Assembly (NCBI GenBank): GCA_009760855.2
Contig: WPIO01000158.1
Location: 124,001-188,000, forward strand
Direction of reading: 5' to 3'
Source of the DNA: Cristatella mucedo
Lineage: Eukaryota; Bryozoa; Phylactolaemata; Cristatellidae
Length of the DNA: 64,000 nt
The notes under the pieces were generated by a model. That model searched no databases and was not told the origin of the DNA. It saw only the letters and a program-made list of their open reading frames with translations. Below, in pieces: positions 50,951 through 63,430 of this stretch. The first letter of the stretch is position 1; every line of letters begins with the position of its first letter. Position numbers and translations under genes: made by a program.

Positions 50951-51118
50951 GCAAAAATGTTACATATTCTTTGAATTCTTGAATTGTACCTGCGTGTGTG
51001 AGCTATCCTCATCAAGCTAATCGGCACACATGCCAGTCGACATTTGGTGGTCACTTGGTTCAGCATTGTTTTTATTACCCATTGAAATGCTGGCAACAAT
51101 TGCAGCTTCACATCACTC

Positions 51119-52716
<1,598 letters not shown>

Positions 52717-52853
52717 GCCCTGGTTTGGTTTTGCCCAGAAGTTAGTTGCTCAACTTTAACGACTAAGGTCGTAGGCTCGAGCCCTGCTGCAAATGTAAAG
52801 TGTCCGAATAAAAAATAAGTTCTCTTCGGGTGCTATACGGATGAATCATATAG
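52717..52853 (+). mobile_element. SINE-1 copy, decayed
   Basis: B-box-like GGCTCGAGCCC followed by AATGTAAAGTGTCCGAATAA and GGTGCTATACGGATGAATCA. Confidence 0.72.
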
Positions 52854-53141
52854 TGCTTACATTCATTCTCGTCAAAAAAGCCTTTATATTAAGCAGCTCA
52901 TCTGAGCAATTCAGTTGGCATGTTAATTGAGTAAGAGGTGCAATGGGGAATGCTACTACAATAGGTAATGCTACTGAGGAGCTTCAACCGATGTGGGCCA
53001 TTGAACATCACTTAAACTCCAGTCTGGATGAAACACCTGTATTAATTGAATTGCTAAAGCTCTGTTTGAGCGGGAAGTGTTGCTCGTATTTTATTACTCG
53101 TAATTTATTAATGAAATTAAAGCGCTGGGTTGAAATTAATT

Positions 53142-53286
53142 GCCGAGCTGGGTTGGTCCAGCGGTTAAGATGCTCGCCCGGACTAAGGTCTGGAAGACGT
53201 CGTGGGCTCGAGCTCTGAGGCATATGTGAAGCGCCTGAATAGAGATTTAGTTCTCTTGGGGCGCTATACAAATGAATTATATTAAT
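53142..53286 (+). mobile_element. SINE-1 copy, well preserved
   Basis: GCCGAGCTGGGTTGGTCCAG head, A box TGGTCCAGCGG, B box GGGCTCGAGCT, then TGTGAAGCGCCTGAATAGAG, GGGGCGCTATACAAATGAAT, and an ATT/ATA tail. Confidence 0.9.
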
Positions 53287-53654
53287 TATATTAAATCATT
53301 TGCTCTCGTTGCCAGTGGCTTCAAGAATGGAAGGGTTGGCATTCCACTTCTTTAGCCTGCATTCTATGGCATTGCGTGGCTAATGCGAGGGCCTTGCATA
53401 ACTGATTTTTCAGTTGGAATGAGCATCGTGCATATCAGTAAAGAATGGGCGAGACCTAGCCAACCATAAATGCATGCGGTCTGTAAATACATTTAGGCTT
53501 ATATGGTGTCGATTGAGGCACAGTGCTACTAGTGCTAAACGGTTTCATTTTGGGGCCACAGTTGAGTGTATCCAATTGTAAGCATGTTACATAAACTGCA
53601 AAGGCTTCAGGAATCTTGCCCTATTCAGAAAATGCGATCAACTTTATTTTCTTA
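53287..53654. other. Intronic, no feature recognised
   Basis: Nothing recognised. Confidence 0.5.
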
Positions 53655-55150
53655 TAATAATAATAATAATATTGCACTTGATAAAGCGCCCTCAGAGAAC
53701 TTAATCTCTTTCTAGGCGCTTTACATTTGCTGCAAAGTGATACGCAATAGAATAGTAAGTAAAATCATGCTTGAAAAACAAACAAAATGAATAACATGGT
53801 TAGGGGTTACATGCACTGGGTCAGCATGCAAATGTGGTTAGTGGCAGCATGAACAGTGTCAGCACGCATAAGCAAATCGAGGACGAATCACAAAGACCCA
53901 CTAAATGCTGTCCTAAATAGGTATGTTTTTAAGTTTCTTTTAAATGTGGTCAGGTCAGGGGATGTTCTGATGCAGGTCGGGAGGGAGTTCCAGGCTGTGG
54001 GAGCATACGAGCTAAATGCACGGTCTCCAAAGGATTTAAGGTTTGTACGAGGTATTTCTAGACTGTTGGATTCCGAAAAGCGAGTGGTACGATGCTTTGC
54101 CTGATGGGGTAGTATATCTGAAAGATAAGCTGGAGCCATAGAATGAAGAGACCTAAAAGTGAGCGACAAAACCTTGAAGTCAATCCGTTGCTTGACTGGT
54201 AACCAGTGCAGGTCGGCGAGAAGTGGAGTAATGTGGCAACTGCGACGCTCACGACAGACAAGCCTAGCTGCAGAGTTTTGCACCAGCTGCAATCGCCTGA
54301 TCGCACATGCTGGTAGGCCAGTAAGCAGTGAGTTGCAGAAGTCGAGACGAGATGTCACGAATGCATGGACCAACTTGGACGTGGTATCCTTATCTAAACA
54401 AGCCCGAATTTTAGCAATGTTATGAAGCTGAAAATAGGCTGATTTGACTGTGGAGCTGATGTGGTCGTCTAACGAGAGGTCGCTTTGGAATATGACACCT
54501 AGATTTCGAGCTGATGCAACTGGAGATATGCTGGCAGAGCCAATTTTGAAAGTCAGCCTTTCCAATTTCTGAATAACACTAGGTTTGCCCATAACTAGTA
54601 AGTTAGTTTTATCATCGTTTAGTTTTAGAAAATTTGCTGCCATCCATGATCGGATGTCATCAATGCATGCAGCAAGTGAGTTGAGAGAATTTGAGGTGCT
54701 CGAAGGCTGGGAGGGATCAAAGCAAAGGTACAACTGAGTGTCATCCGCATAGAAGTGAAAGCCTAGATTGTGCTTGGCAATCACATCAGCGAGAGGGAGA
54801 GTATAAACGGTGAAAAGGACCGGACCTAGCACAGAGCCCTGAGGTACTCCATATTTTAGAGGTATTTCAGATGATCTTTGTCCATTCACGTCAACACTCT
54901 GGAGTCTCCCACTGAGATAGGACCTGAACCAATGCAGAGCAGTGCCAGTGATGCCCAGGCGAGATGAGAGGCGCTCTAGAAGTACTTTGTGATCGATGGT
55001 ATCAAAAGCTGCCGAAAGATCGAGCAAAACAAGAAGAGACACTCTACCCATGTCTGCATTCCTAAGTAGGTCGTTGTATACCCGAAGCAATGCTGACTCT
55101 GTGGAGTGATTAGCTCTAAAGCCAGACTGGAACTTACTAGCAAGGTGTGA
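53655..55150 (-). mobile_element. Most intact LINE-A copy (RT plus C-terminal domain)
   Basis: Uninterrupted frame of 400 residues at 55090-53888. RT motifs in order: [20 protein letters not shown] (motif A, Asp present), YGVPQGSVLGPVLF (motif B), FHFYADDTQLYLCFD (motif C, both Asp present), LKLNDDKTNLLVMGKP (motif D), ARNLGVIFQSDLSLDDH (motif E). The C-terminal domain ends in TAFSGSL. Complete 3' UTR and ATT tail at 53655-53673. The 5' end is cut before the RT fingers, so it cannot move by itself. Located in intron 1 of the SPECC1L-like gene, antisense to it. Confidence 0.95.
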
Positions 55151-55429
55151 GGTTTATTCAATTAACAAAATTGCCCCTCGGGGCTGGATTGCTTCACCAT
55201 GCCCGAGTGGAATGCCATGTGTATCTGTTCATATCTTTTCTGATTGCTAGCCTGTGTGTGCTGGAAGTAGAAGGGTGTTTGACTAGGTTGTGGGGCAGCC
55301 AGGGTCATTTGGAGAGAGTGTGGAGTGTGAATGGCGAGAGTGTGTACGCTGTGACAGGTGGCAGTGCTGAACGGCTGAGACGGACGTTTCGCTCAAATTA
55401 GAGCACACCACGCTTACAGCCTCGTTTAT

Positions 55430-56700
55430 TGATTAAAATAATAGGACTTTCATATAGTGCCCCCAGGGTAACTAAATCTCTTTCTAAGGCTTTAAATATG
55501 CTGCAAAAGGAAGCATGGCAATTGTTTAGTTATAATGTGCACAGTTTCGACACACATTATAACACACGGACTCTGCAAATGCTGTGAGAAAAGGATACAT
55601 TTTTACCTTTTTATCAAAAGGCGTCAAGTCAGGATTTCGTGATAAAATATAAAATATAATTCATTTGTATAGCGCCCCAAGAGAACACAATCTCTATTCA
55701 GGCGCTTCACATATGCCTCGGGGCTCGAGCCCACGACCTCAGTCAGACCTTGGTCGGGGCGAGCACCTTAACCGCTAGACCAAACCAGCTCGCAGTGATG
55801 CGAGCCGATAGTGAGTTCCGCTCTTAGAGAGCTTAAAAACTAAAGGCAAAGTCTCCAAAAGATTTGAGGTTGGTTAGAGGCACAGCTAAACGATTTAAAT
55901 CAGAAGAGTGGTTGATTCGTTGCCTAGGCTGATTGACAAGTAGTTCTGATAGGTAGGCCAGAGCAAGAGGTTAAAGGGACCTAAAATGAGTGCGAAACCT
56001 TCAAGTCGAGACATTGCTTGATGATGAGCCAGTGCAGGTCTTTGAGAAGTGGTGTGATGTGGCAACTGTGCTGCTCACGAAAGACAAGCCTAGCTGCAGA
56101 GTTTTACACCAACTGTGAGTGCCTTATTGCACAGGCCGCAAGACCTGTGAGTCGAGAGTTATAGAAGTCGAATGCCGGGATGTCACAAATGCATGACCAT
56201 CTTGGATGCATATCCTTGTCTGTGCAGGCCCGAGTTTTTGCAATGTTTCGTAGCTGAAAGCTGGCAGATTTTTCTGTGAGCCGATGTGGTAGTCTAGTGG
56301 AGGGTCTCTTTGAAATAGGACAGATTGCAGATTGCCTGCAGATGCAACAGGTGATTTGCTGGCTGAGCCTATTTTGAGGATTGTTTTTCCAGCTGCTCTG
56401 TAACACTTGAATTAGCCCATAAGTAATAGATTGGTTTAGTGTCATTCATTCACTTTGAGAAAGTTTGATGCCCTCCAATTTGCATTTCAGCAATACATGC
56501 AGCGAGGGAGTTGAATGAGTTTGACTTGCTAGAAAGCAAGGAGGGTCAAAGCACAGGCACGGTAATGCCATTTGCCAAAAAGTAAAGCCTAGATTGTGCT
56601 TTGCGATTACCTCTGCAAGAGAAAGAGTGTAAATTGTAAAAAGACGTTCACTAAGCAAAGATCCCCAAGAAATCCCCCTCCCATGCTTTAGAAGCTCATC
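55430..56700 (-). mobile_element. Decayed LINE-A-like copy split by a SINE
   Basis: A diverged terminal unit at 55437 (ATAGTGCCCCCAGGGTAACT), then the C-terminal region, RT motif E and motif C region with many frame breaks up to about 56700. SINE-1 inserted at 55643-55793. Confidence 0.8.
55643..55793 (-). mobile_element. SINE-1 copy inside LINE relic
   Basis: Reverse complement: GCGAGCTGGTTTGGTCTAGC head, A box TGGTCTAGCGG fitting the RNA polymerase III consensus, B box GGGCTCGAGCCC, GAAGCGCCTGAATAGAGATT, GGGGCGCTATACAAATGAAT. The best SINE-1 copy in the window. Confidence 0.92.
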
Positions 56701-56727
56701 GGACAAAGCTGTTCTGGTTTTTTGTCT

Positions 56728-56923
56728 TGTATCTTCGTCTGTAACTCCACAAAGTCATAAAGACTATGTGGCTGTTACGCAGGAGAGTTTTGTATGTAGC
56801 GCACTCAAAGCATAAGCGGCTTTCGGTATGCATTCGGTAGCCAACAGACTTCGTCTCATGCAACAAAGAGAAAGTGGGAAGCATAGCAGAGTTAGGAGAG
56901 CAGTGTTGAGGTAGTGAGTAGCA
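56728..56923 (-). mobile_element. LINE-B 3' fragment
   Basis: GTATCTTCGTCTGTAACTCC tail side, TAGCGCACTCAAAGC and the LINE-B 3' UTR. It is cut exactly where the next LINE-A copy begins. Confidence 0.85.
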
Positions 56924-57858
56924 TATGGGCAAACCCAGTGTGATTCAGAGATTGGAAAGGCTGACTCTCAAAATTGGCTCTGCCAGCATATCTCCTGTTG
57001 CATCAGCTCGAAATCTAGGTGTCATATTCCAAAACGACCTCTCGTTAGAAGACCATATCAGCTCCACAGTCAAATCTGCCTACTTTCAGCTTCATAACAT
57101 CGGTAAAATTCGGGCTTGCTTAGATAAGGATACCACATCTAAGTTGGTCCATGCATTCGTGACATCCCGTCTCGACTTCTGCAACTCACTGCTTACTGGC
57201 CTACCAGCATGTACGATCAGGCGATTGCAGCTGGTGCAAAACTCTGCAGCTAGGCTTGTCTGCCGTTAGAGTCGCAGTTGCCACATTACTCCACTTCTCG
57301 CCGACCTGCACTGGCTGCCAGTCAAGCAACGGATTGACTTAAGGTTTCGTCACTCACTTTTAGGTCACTTCATTCTTTGTCTTCAGCCTATCTCTCAGAT
57401 ATACTCCCTCATCAGGCCAAGCGTCGTACCACCCGCTTTTCGGAATCCAACTGTCTACAGATACCTCGTACAAACCTTAAATCCTTTGGAGACCGTGCAT
57501 TTAGTTCGTATGCTCCCAAAGCCTGGAACTCCCTCCCGACCTGCATCAGAACATCCCCTGACCTGACCACATTTAAAAGGAACTTAAAAACACCTATTTA
57601 GGACAGAATTTAGTAGGTCCCTGTGATTCGTCCTTAATGTGCTTATGCGTGCTGACACTGTGCATGCTGCCACTAACCACATTTGCATGCTGACCCTGTG
57701 CATGTCACCCCTAACCATGTTATTCATTTTGTTTGTTTTACAAGCATGATTTTACTTACCATTCAATTGCATTTCCCTTTGCAGCAAATATAAAGCGCCT
57801 AGAAAGAGAGAAGTTCTCTGAGGGTGCTTTATCAAGTGCAATATTATTATTATTATTT
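56924..57858 (+). mobile_element. LINE-A copy, 5' truncated
   Basis: Starts in RT motif D (MGKPSVIQRLERL), with motif E ARNLGVIFQNDLSLEDHISS, a stop after RLVCR, then frame-shifted C-terminal text to TTFKRNLKT, 3' UTR and ATT tail. Very similar to the antisense copy at 53655-55150, with which it forms an inverted repeat of about 0.93 kb. Confidence 0.93.
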
Positions 57859-57862
57859 TATC

Positions 57863-57975
57863 ATGGAAGTAGCAGCTCAGGACCACTGAAAAGGATGAGC
57901 CATAGTCGGCAGCAGGAGACTAGTTGTCGTTGCGTAAGAATTGTGGAAGCGAGTTCCACAGTCTAGGACCTGCTC
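57863..57975 (-). mobile_element. LINE-B internal fragment
   Basis: CATGGAAGTAGCAGCTCAGG to GTTCCACAGTCTAGGACCTG matches LINE-B 3' ORF text in reverse. It follows the LINE-A tail and may be the other half of the LINE-B copy that LINE-A entered. Confidence 0.8.
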
Positions 57976-58278
57976 TGAAATCTTCCTCTAAGATAAGACC
58001 TCAGCCATTGCAGTGCAGTGGCATTGATGCCCAGGCAAGAGCACGTGCTCATAAGAGTTTAGTTGGGATCTGTGCGAATTAAAGGGAGACATGGAGTGCA
58101 GAAGAGGCCCGGATCTTAAAGGCTACTCATCTAAAACAGGGACTCCATAGTCGTTCTTTGGCTATCAGTTACTAAGTGATCATGTTAAGCACTTCGCTTC
58201 TGCCGCCTAACATATGTATGGGTTGTTGGTTCTGCACTCAGCATATGTTGTGTGAACACTGCCTTGTATTTGAAACAG
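57976..58278. other. Intronic, short LINE remnant then nothing
   Basis: Bases 57976-58050 recall LINE RT text in reverse (DAQA..-type). The rest is the approach to exon 2 of the SPECC1L-like gene. Confidence 0.45.
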
Positions 58279-58435
58279 GTGGATGATCTTGATGTGGCTG
58301 GCTCTCGACATCCCACTGGGTCACTCGTTGCTGCTGCTAGTTCAAGAAAGTCAGACTCGTCTGGCAATTTGCTGGAGGATACTGATTATAACACTTTTGA
58401 CCATGGCACTCCCGATCGTCCATCTATACTGTCAG
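58279..58435 (+). CDS. SPECC1L: SPECC1L-like, coding exon 2
   Basis: 157-nt exon predicted from acceptor AAACAG|GTG and donor TCAG|GTATGT. It enters in phase 0, matching the end of exon 1, and leaves with one base over, matching exon 3. The peptide VDDLDVAGSRHPTGSLVAAA and what follows is Ser/Asp-rich and ends DRPSILS. It occupies the place of the poorly conserved acidic/serine linker of vertebrate SPECC1L (DALDAPSSSS...GIPSI). The linker is divergent, so the call rests mainly on phase, splice signals and position. The intron before it is about 9.8 kb and full of LINE and SINE copies. Confidence 0.7.
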
Positions 58436-58659
58436 GTATGTGGATCGTTATTCAGGTTTTGTTTGTTGATATCCGTCACACTCTTTGTGTCCCAGCAACG
58501 AGTAAGGTAGAAGTCGGTATCTTTGAAAAATCCAGTTGACACGTTTGCCTGGATGTCCTTAGTTCTGAAGCATTTGGCTGAAATGTCATGGCAACAATAA
58601 TAATAATATGTCGTGTATATATTGCCATGATAATAATAATATTATTATTAATATTAATA

Positions 58660-58945
58660 CTAATATGGTTGTATAGCACCCTCAGAGAACTAAATCACTT
58701 TCTGGGCACGTCACATATACTATAAAAGAAGTGCGATCGGATGGTTAATGGTAGCATACTTAATGTCAACAAGCATAACATGGTTAGAGGTGACATGCAC
58801 AATGTCAGCATGCAAATATGGTTAGTGGCAGCATGCACAGTGTCAGCCTGCATAAGCACACAGAGGACGACACTAAATGCTGTGATAAATAAAAGCATTT
58901 TAGCTACTTTTTTAATGCCATCAAGTCAGGGGATGTCGTCGTGAC
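58660..58945 (-). mobile_element. Diverged LINE-A-like 3' end
   Basis: GTTGTATAGCACCCTCAGAG terminal unit after a TAA/TAATAT-rich tail, then 3' UTR with GGTTAGTGGCAGCATGCACA. Confidence 0.78.
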
Positions 58946-59501
58946 ATCAGTCAGGAGTTAGCCACTGGAGAACTGAATCTCTTCTGGTTCTTTAAAACTC
59001 ACTTTAAGAGAAGCAATAATGTCTATGTCCAGCTGCCCATAGTGAGCCTGTGGGAGTCAGCCATTGTCGATGTGTTGTATCTTACTTTGTCTGAGTCGAC
59101 CTATGTTTCTTTTTGTCAGGATGACTCGGGAATCATGCTTCAGCATGAGCACATTTCTGGGTCCTAGAGTGATTACTGTGTTTAATGGATGAATAGTGCT
59201 CCTGCCTGCACCTAAAAATACTAATTGTACTTTTAGTAGATTGGTTGCTTCACTTGGTAGTACATTACTGTTTTGTTTTATGGGATCGACCCTAGTTTCC
59301 ACTTTGATCGAGTAAAATGTATTAGATCGAAACTTTACATCAAGGACAAGTATTTACTCGAGTGTGCTGCCTCTCAGTCATCTACTACGTGTTTTAGCAA
59401 GGTATCTGAAGTCTTTCGACACTAACTTTGCAGAATATGCAACGTGCCTGGTTAGAGCCAGCTGTGATGTCACAAATTGGCTGTCTATCTGCCTCTGTCT
59501 C

Positions 59502-59590
<89 letters not shown>

Positions 59591-60164
59591 CTCTCTCTTC
59601 TCTCCCTTTTTTTCTTTCACTCTGTCTTAGGGTGCTGTGTAAACGTTGTATTATTATTATGATTACAATTGTTTTGCCCTTTGGATTATCTCGTGGACTT
59701 CTACCTAAGGTTGGCACATTTGCGAGTTGGCTTGAAGTTCGTAGGCTCTCCCCGGAGCTCCCATGATAAAGTCAGCAGACTTATTGTCTTGGGATGTGCC
59801 TTGTAATGTCACACAATTTTAGCATGATAATGTGGTGACACCACACTCGACGTATGCCAGTCACAACAACAGCAGTAGTGGCTTCGAAGACTGGGTTCTT
59901 TGTGGCGGTACCTAGCATTGTTGTAGAGCCACTGCAGAAGTAACTGAGCGAAATCATACGGAACTGGAGTGCAGCATGGCACAAGTTTCAATGAGTGCCA
60001 TTGTCCTTTCGAGTTCGATTTCCTTTTGAGTTCGAAGACTCACCCGCTGCAATTTGCAGGAGTTCGCATGGCTCCTGTATCTGCTTTTATCAACAACTTC
60101 TGTCTGTGTCCACATGCACCCGAACGCGGTGATGGGTGGCCAGTCGAACGCTGATTCGTTGCAG
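58946..60164. other. Intron 2 of SPECC1L-like gene, remainder
   Basis: Unrecognised apart from the CT repeat at 59506-59603. An 81-codon minus frame at 59057-59302 has no certain family. Confidence 0.5.
59506..59603. repeat. (CT)n microsatellite
   Basis: Nearly pure CT for about 95 bp. Confidence 0.97.
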
Positions 60165-60276
60165 CGATGGACAGCGCTTGGGAGAAGCAGAGCAACAAGA
60201 GTAGCGATGGCAACAGCGAGGTCTCGGTGGCGTGCCTGCAAGATCGCATCCTACAGATGGAAGAGACCCACTACAG
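60165..60276 (+). CDS. SPECC1L: SPECC1L-like, coding exon 3
   Basis: 112-nt exon, acceptor GTTGCAG|CG and donor TACAG|GTATGC. It reads AMDSAWEKQSNKSSDGN, then [20 protein letters not shown], matching the vertebrate SPECC1L stretch [20 protein letters not shown] closely. This is the start of the central coiled coil. It enters with two bases completing the Ala codon begun in exon 2, and leaves two bases (AG) that join exon 4 to make Ser. Introns of about 1.7 and 1.4 kb flank it. Confidence 0.92.
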
Positions 60277-61679
60277 GTATGCGCAAAAGTCCTTCGCTTA
60301 TTTTGTCTGAGGTCGTGCCACTCGTTGGCGTGCACATCTCGAAGGCCGAAGCGCGACTCCGAAGGTGTGCATTCGGACTGACTAGACAGGCGATAACGGT
60401 GCACTGAAATTGGCTGCATAAAGAGGGTCACTGGGCTGTTCTAGAACTGATCAGGCATGCCAGAGACATGCAGTGCCAAATACAAGAAATGCAAAACATT
60501 GTTTGCCGTAGACTTCCTAGAAGTAAGGCAATCTAACGTGACCGTAGCATATCGCAAACATTGTAGCTAGTAGTAAACAGTCAACAAAAGTTGTGTGAGT
60601 TCTTGCTTCTGCTAATCAACATTGGCGTCGTTATGAGCAGCGCTGTGCTACGATCGAATGCTAGGCAAATGGGAATTTACTGTTCCCTGGAGACTTTCTG
60701 GGCAGAGCAAAATGGAATAATGGAGCGACTGTGCAGCTGCAGCCCGGCTCTCACTAATCGCTCCTCGATGGTTTGCTTCCCTCGATGGATGCTGAATCCA
60801 TCGATGGTGCATTAGCTGTACGGTGGCCAGTTGTTCCTTTGCATCTGTCCCCTTGTGACCGGTTGGGCTTCCAAGGCGAAACCTTTCATCGGCCACGATT
60901 AAGCTCGATTGCCGAGTCGTCACTCTTGGCGACTGCTGAAAAGTGGTGTCCTCTCGATCCATTCGCTTGTCCAAAAACCGGCGCGGGCACTCGCAGGACC
61001 TGCCTCCAGCACAGCTCGGTATAGCCCGGCTCAGTCAAGCTGCGTATACGCGTAGCGCATACCTAGGCCAAGCCGATCTGTTCTTGTGCTGTGTATGTAG
61101 AAATGTGTATGTAGAAATACGTGTCATCTGTGTGGCGCTCTTCAGAAAACCTAATCTCTATCCAGGCGCTTTGCATATGCCACATAGCTCGACCCAACTA
61201 CAACTACCTCGGTCGTTTTGGCACCGGCAGGGCCCAAACAGGGGTGGTACATCATGCCTTGTGCCTGTCGGTGCCTGCTTTCTCGGCGGGCAGGGTAATT
61301 AATCTCTGCTGTGGTACTGCCCTATGTTACCGTCTTATTGGCGTCTCGTGGCCCTGTTAACCCCAATTGACCTCGAGCTAAGAGCGGTTGGGCTGCTGCT
61401 GCTGGACTTCGGTGAGGAGATAGGACTGCCGTGACAAGTGCACAATCTAGGACTGCCTCTTTTTTTGCCGAATCTTAATTTTTTGCCTTCTCCATCAGCC
61501 GTTCTCAGAATCAGAGTGCAGGTCAGCTGCTTCGCCGCCAGGGCGCCTATCCACCTCATGCCCTGTGGGTGGCAGGCGCTGCAACTGCCGCCTTGGGCGT
61601 GGGGGCAGGAGGTCAAGCGTTGAGTGACACACTGGCAGGCAGCGCTTGCTCACACCCTCACCCCCTGCTGCCGCTGCAG
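60277..61679. other. Intron 3 of SPECC1L-like gene
   Basis: Apart from a decayed SINE-1 end at about 61117-61215 nothing is recognised. Ends with a pyrimidine-rich CTGCCGCTGCAG acceptor. Confidence 0.6.
61117..61215 (-). mobile_element. SINE-1 fragment
   Basis: GTGTGGCGCTCTTCAGAAAA, AATCTCTATCCAGGCGCTTT and a B-box-like AGCTCGACCC in reverse. Decayed. Confidence 0.65.
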
Positions 61680-62315
61680 CACGAACGAGGAGCTGCAGGC
61701 GACGCTACAGGAGCTGGGCGACTTGCAGCAGTCGGTCAATCAGCTGACCGAAGAGAATGAGCACCTCGCCGCCGACAAGTCGGTCCTGCTCCAGTCGCTC
61801 TGCGCTCAGACGGAGAAGCTGGAGAACGCGCGCACCCAGATCGAGCACCTCAAGGCGCTCGTCCTGTCCGACATGTCGGCCATGATATCGTCGTCGGCGC
61901 TGGCCGCTGGTGACGGCCTCGCTGCCGGCGCGGCAGCGGCCTCCACGGCGCCGACTCCGCGCGAGTCGCAGCTGGCCGGCCTGCTGCGCAGCGCCCAGGA
62001 GGAGCGCGAGGAGCTGCTGCTGCGCCAGCAGCAGCTCAACACGGCGCTCGCCGCCGCCGAGCGCAACGCCCGAGAGGCTCGCGCTGCGCTTGCACACGCG
62101 CTCGCCGACAACTCGCGGCTGCTCGAAGAGCAGCGCAACCTGCTCGCGGCCGCCGAGCGGCAGCGAGCGCTCGAGGAGCAGCAGGCCGTGAAGGCGGCCG
62201 CCGAGGAGCGGATGCTGTCTGCCGCTGCGGCAGCGGAGGCGGACAACACCGCCGCTGCCACCGGCGTGCATCCGGCAGCGGCGCTGCCTGCAGTCGGCGA
62301 CCGGTCGTCGTGCGG
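61680..62315 (+). CDS. SPECC1L: SPECC1L-like, coding exon 4 (central coiled coil)
   Basis: 636-nt exon beginning with the single base C after CTGCAG, so the join with exon 3 reads YSTNEELQATLQELGDLQQ. Vertebrate SPECC1L has STSEELQATLQELADLQQ here, followed by a matching SENERL...K..L..SLC.Q..KLE segment (here TEENEHLAADKSVLLQSLC and KLENARTQIEHLKAL). After an Ala-rich break the heptads resume (RESQLAGLLRSAQEEREEL and onward), rich in Ala, Arg, Glu and Leu. The third-position GC is very high. The proposed donor is TGCGG|GTGAGC, leaving two bases; the frame closes at the TGA overlapping that donor. The distal Ala-rich third is less certain to be conserved than the start. Confidence 0.9.
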
Positions 62316-62982
62316 GTGAGCGGCCGCCAAGCGGGGTCCAGTGAGCTGGCGGCGGAAGGCCTTCCCTGCCAGCTGTTTATGCCAGCTGCTCGCACGCGCG
62401 AGTCTGCTGCATCTGCGCCGGCTCACGCTGGCTGGCGCGCCTCGGCGCACCTGGTCTTTTCATTGAGTCGGCAGCGGCATAATGCTTTGTAGCCCCCTGC
62501 TGAATCACTTGCTTGAGGCATCCCATTGGCCGCTTCTTGTGCTCGCCAGATGCCGGCAGCTCTTGCCTTCGTCGGGCTGGACTGCTGCAGCTGGTACTGC
62601 TGCTGAGCTCGCATTGCATCGGGCTGCTCTCACCGAGCGCTGCTGCTGCTGCTACTGCTGCCTCCGGCATTCCTCTGCTGCTGCTGCCGCCTCGGTGGCG
62701 GCTAGCATCATGGTGACTAGCCCAACAGGCTGCTCGGCTACTGACAGCTCGCTATGCGGTAGGTTAGCCGGGTGGGCTGGGTGGTGGGCGGTCCCTTTCT
62801 CTCTTTTCTGGGCTGGAGGGAGGTTAGGATGGATTGCTGCTGCTGCTGTGGCGACCATAGGCTCAGCCGCTGGCTGCGCCTATGGTAGCCACTGCCGCTG
62901 CTGCTGTGGCGGCGGCGGCCCTTTCTTGCACAGCTTCTCGCTCGACTCTGGCTGCCCTGCTGATGTTTGCGCCTCTTTTTAG

Positions 62983-63271
62983 CTGCAAGGTGTCGCCGGG
63001 CGTTTCGAGAAGCAAGTTAGAAGGAGCCGTGAGCAGCCAGCAGCAGCCGATCACTGACGATGAGGTCGGAGGAGGCGACTGCAGGGGTGGCACCGTGGTC
63101 TCTGAGTGCACCCTGCACGCTGGCCTCACCGAAGAGGCTGCGCTCGCCGCAATCGCCCGGGTCGCCGAGAAGGAGCAGCACGAGCAGCGCGTGACCAGCC
63201 TGCAGGAAGCGCTGTCGCTGAGCCAGCAGGAAGCCGCACTGCTTCGCGAGCAGCGAGCCGTGCTTGAAGAG
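62983..63271 (+). CDS. SPECC1L: SPECC1L-like, coding exon 5 (probable)
   Basis: 289-nt candidate exon: acceptor CTTTTTAG|C, donor GAAGAG|GTTAGT. The single first base completes the Gly codon left open by exon 4, and the exon ends in phase 0. The first half (KVSPGVSRSKLEGAVSSQQQ) is weakly structured. The second half, GLTEEAALAAIARVAEKEQH, EQRVTSLQEALSLSQQEAAL, LREQRAVLEE, is a clear coiled coil in the place of the vertebrate [22 protein letters not shown] region. A long CT microsatellite follows the donor at once. The acceptor could instead lie further in; the donor and the coiled-coil part are the surer pieces. Later exons, including the calponin-homology domain, are outside the window. Confidence 0.7.
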
Positions 63272-63292
63272 GTTAGTCCTGCCCGCAGTACT

Positions 63293-63330
63293 GTCGTCTC
63301 TGTCTCTGTCTCTCTCTGTCTCTCTCTGTC

Positions 63331-63398
<68 letters not shown>

Positions 63399-63430
63399 TC
63401 TCTCTATCTCTCTCTCTCTCTCACCTCTTC
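63293..63430. repeat. (CT)n microsatellite
   Basis: CT with GTCT interruptions, starting about 20 bp after the exon 5 donor of the SPECC1L-like gene. Confidence 0.95.

Noticed and set aside
53142-53230. tRNA genes at the A/B-box sequences
   Set aside because: Acceptor stems are not paired and each head continues into a common SINE body repeated across the window.
59057-59302. 81-codon minus frame, possible retroelement or gene exon
   Set aside because: No recognisable motif and no neighbouring exon with matching phase.
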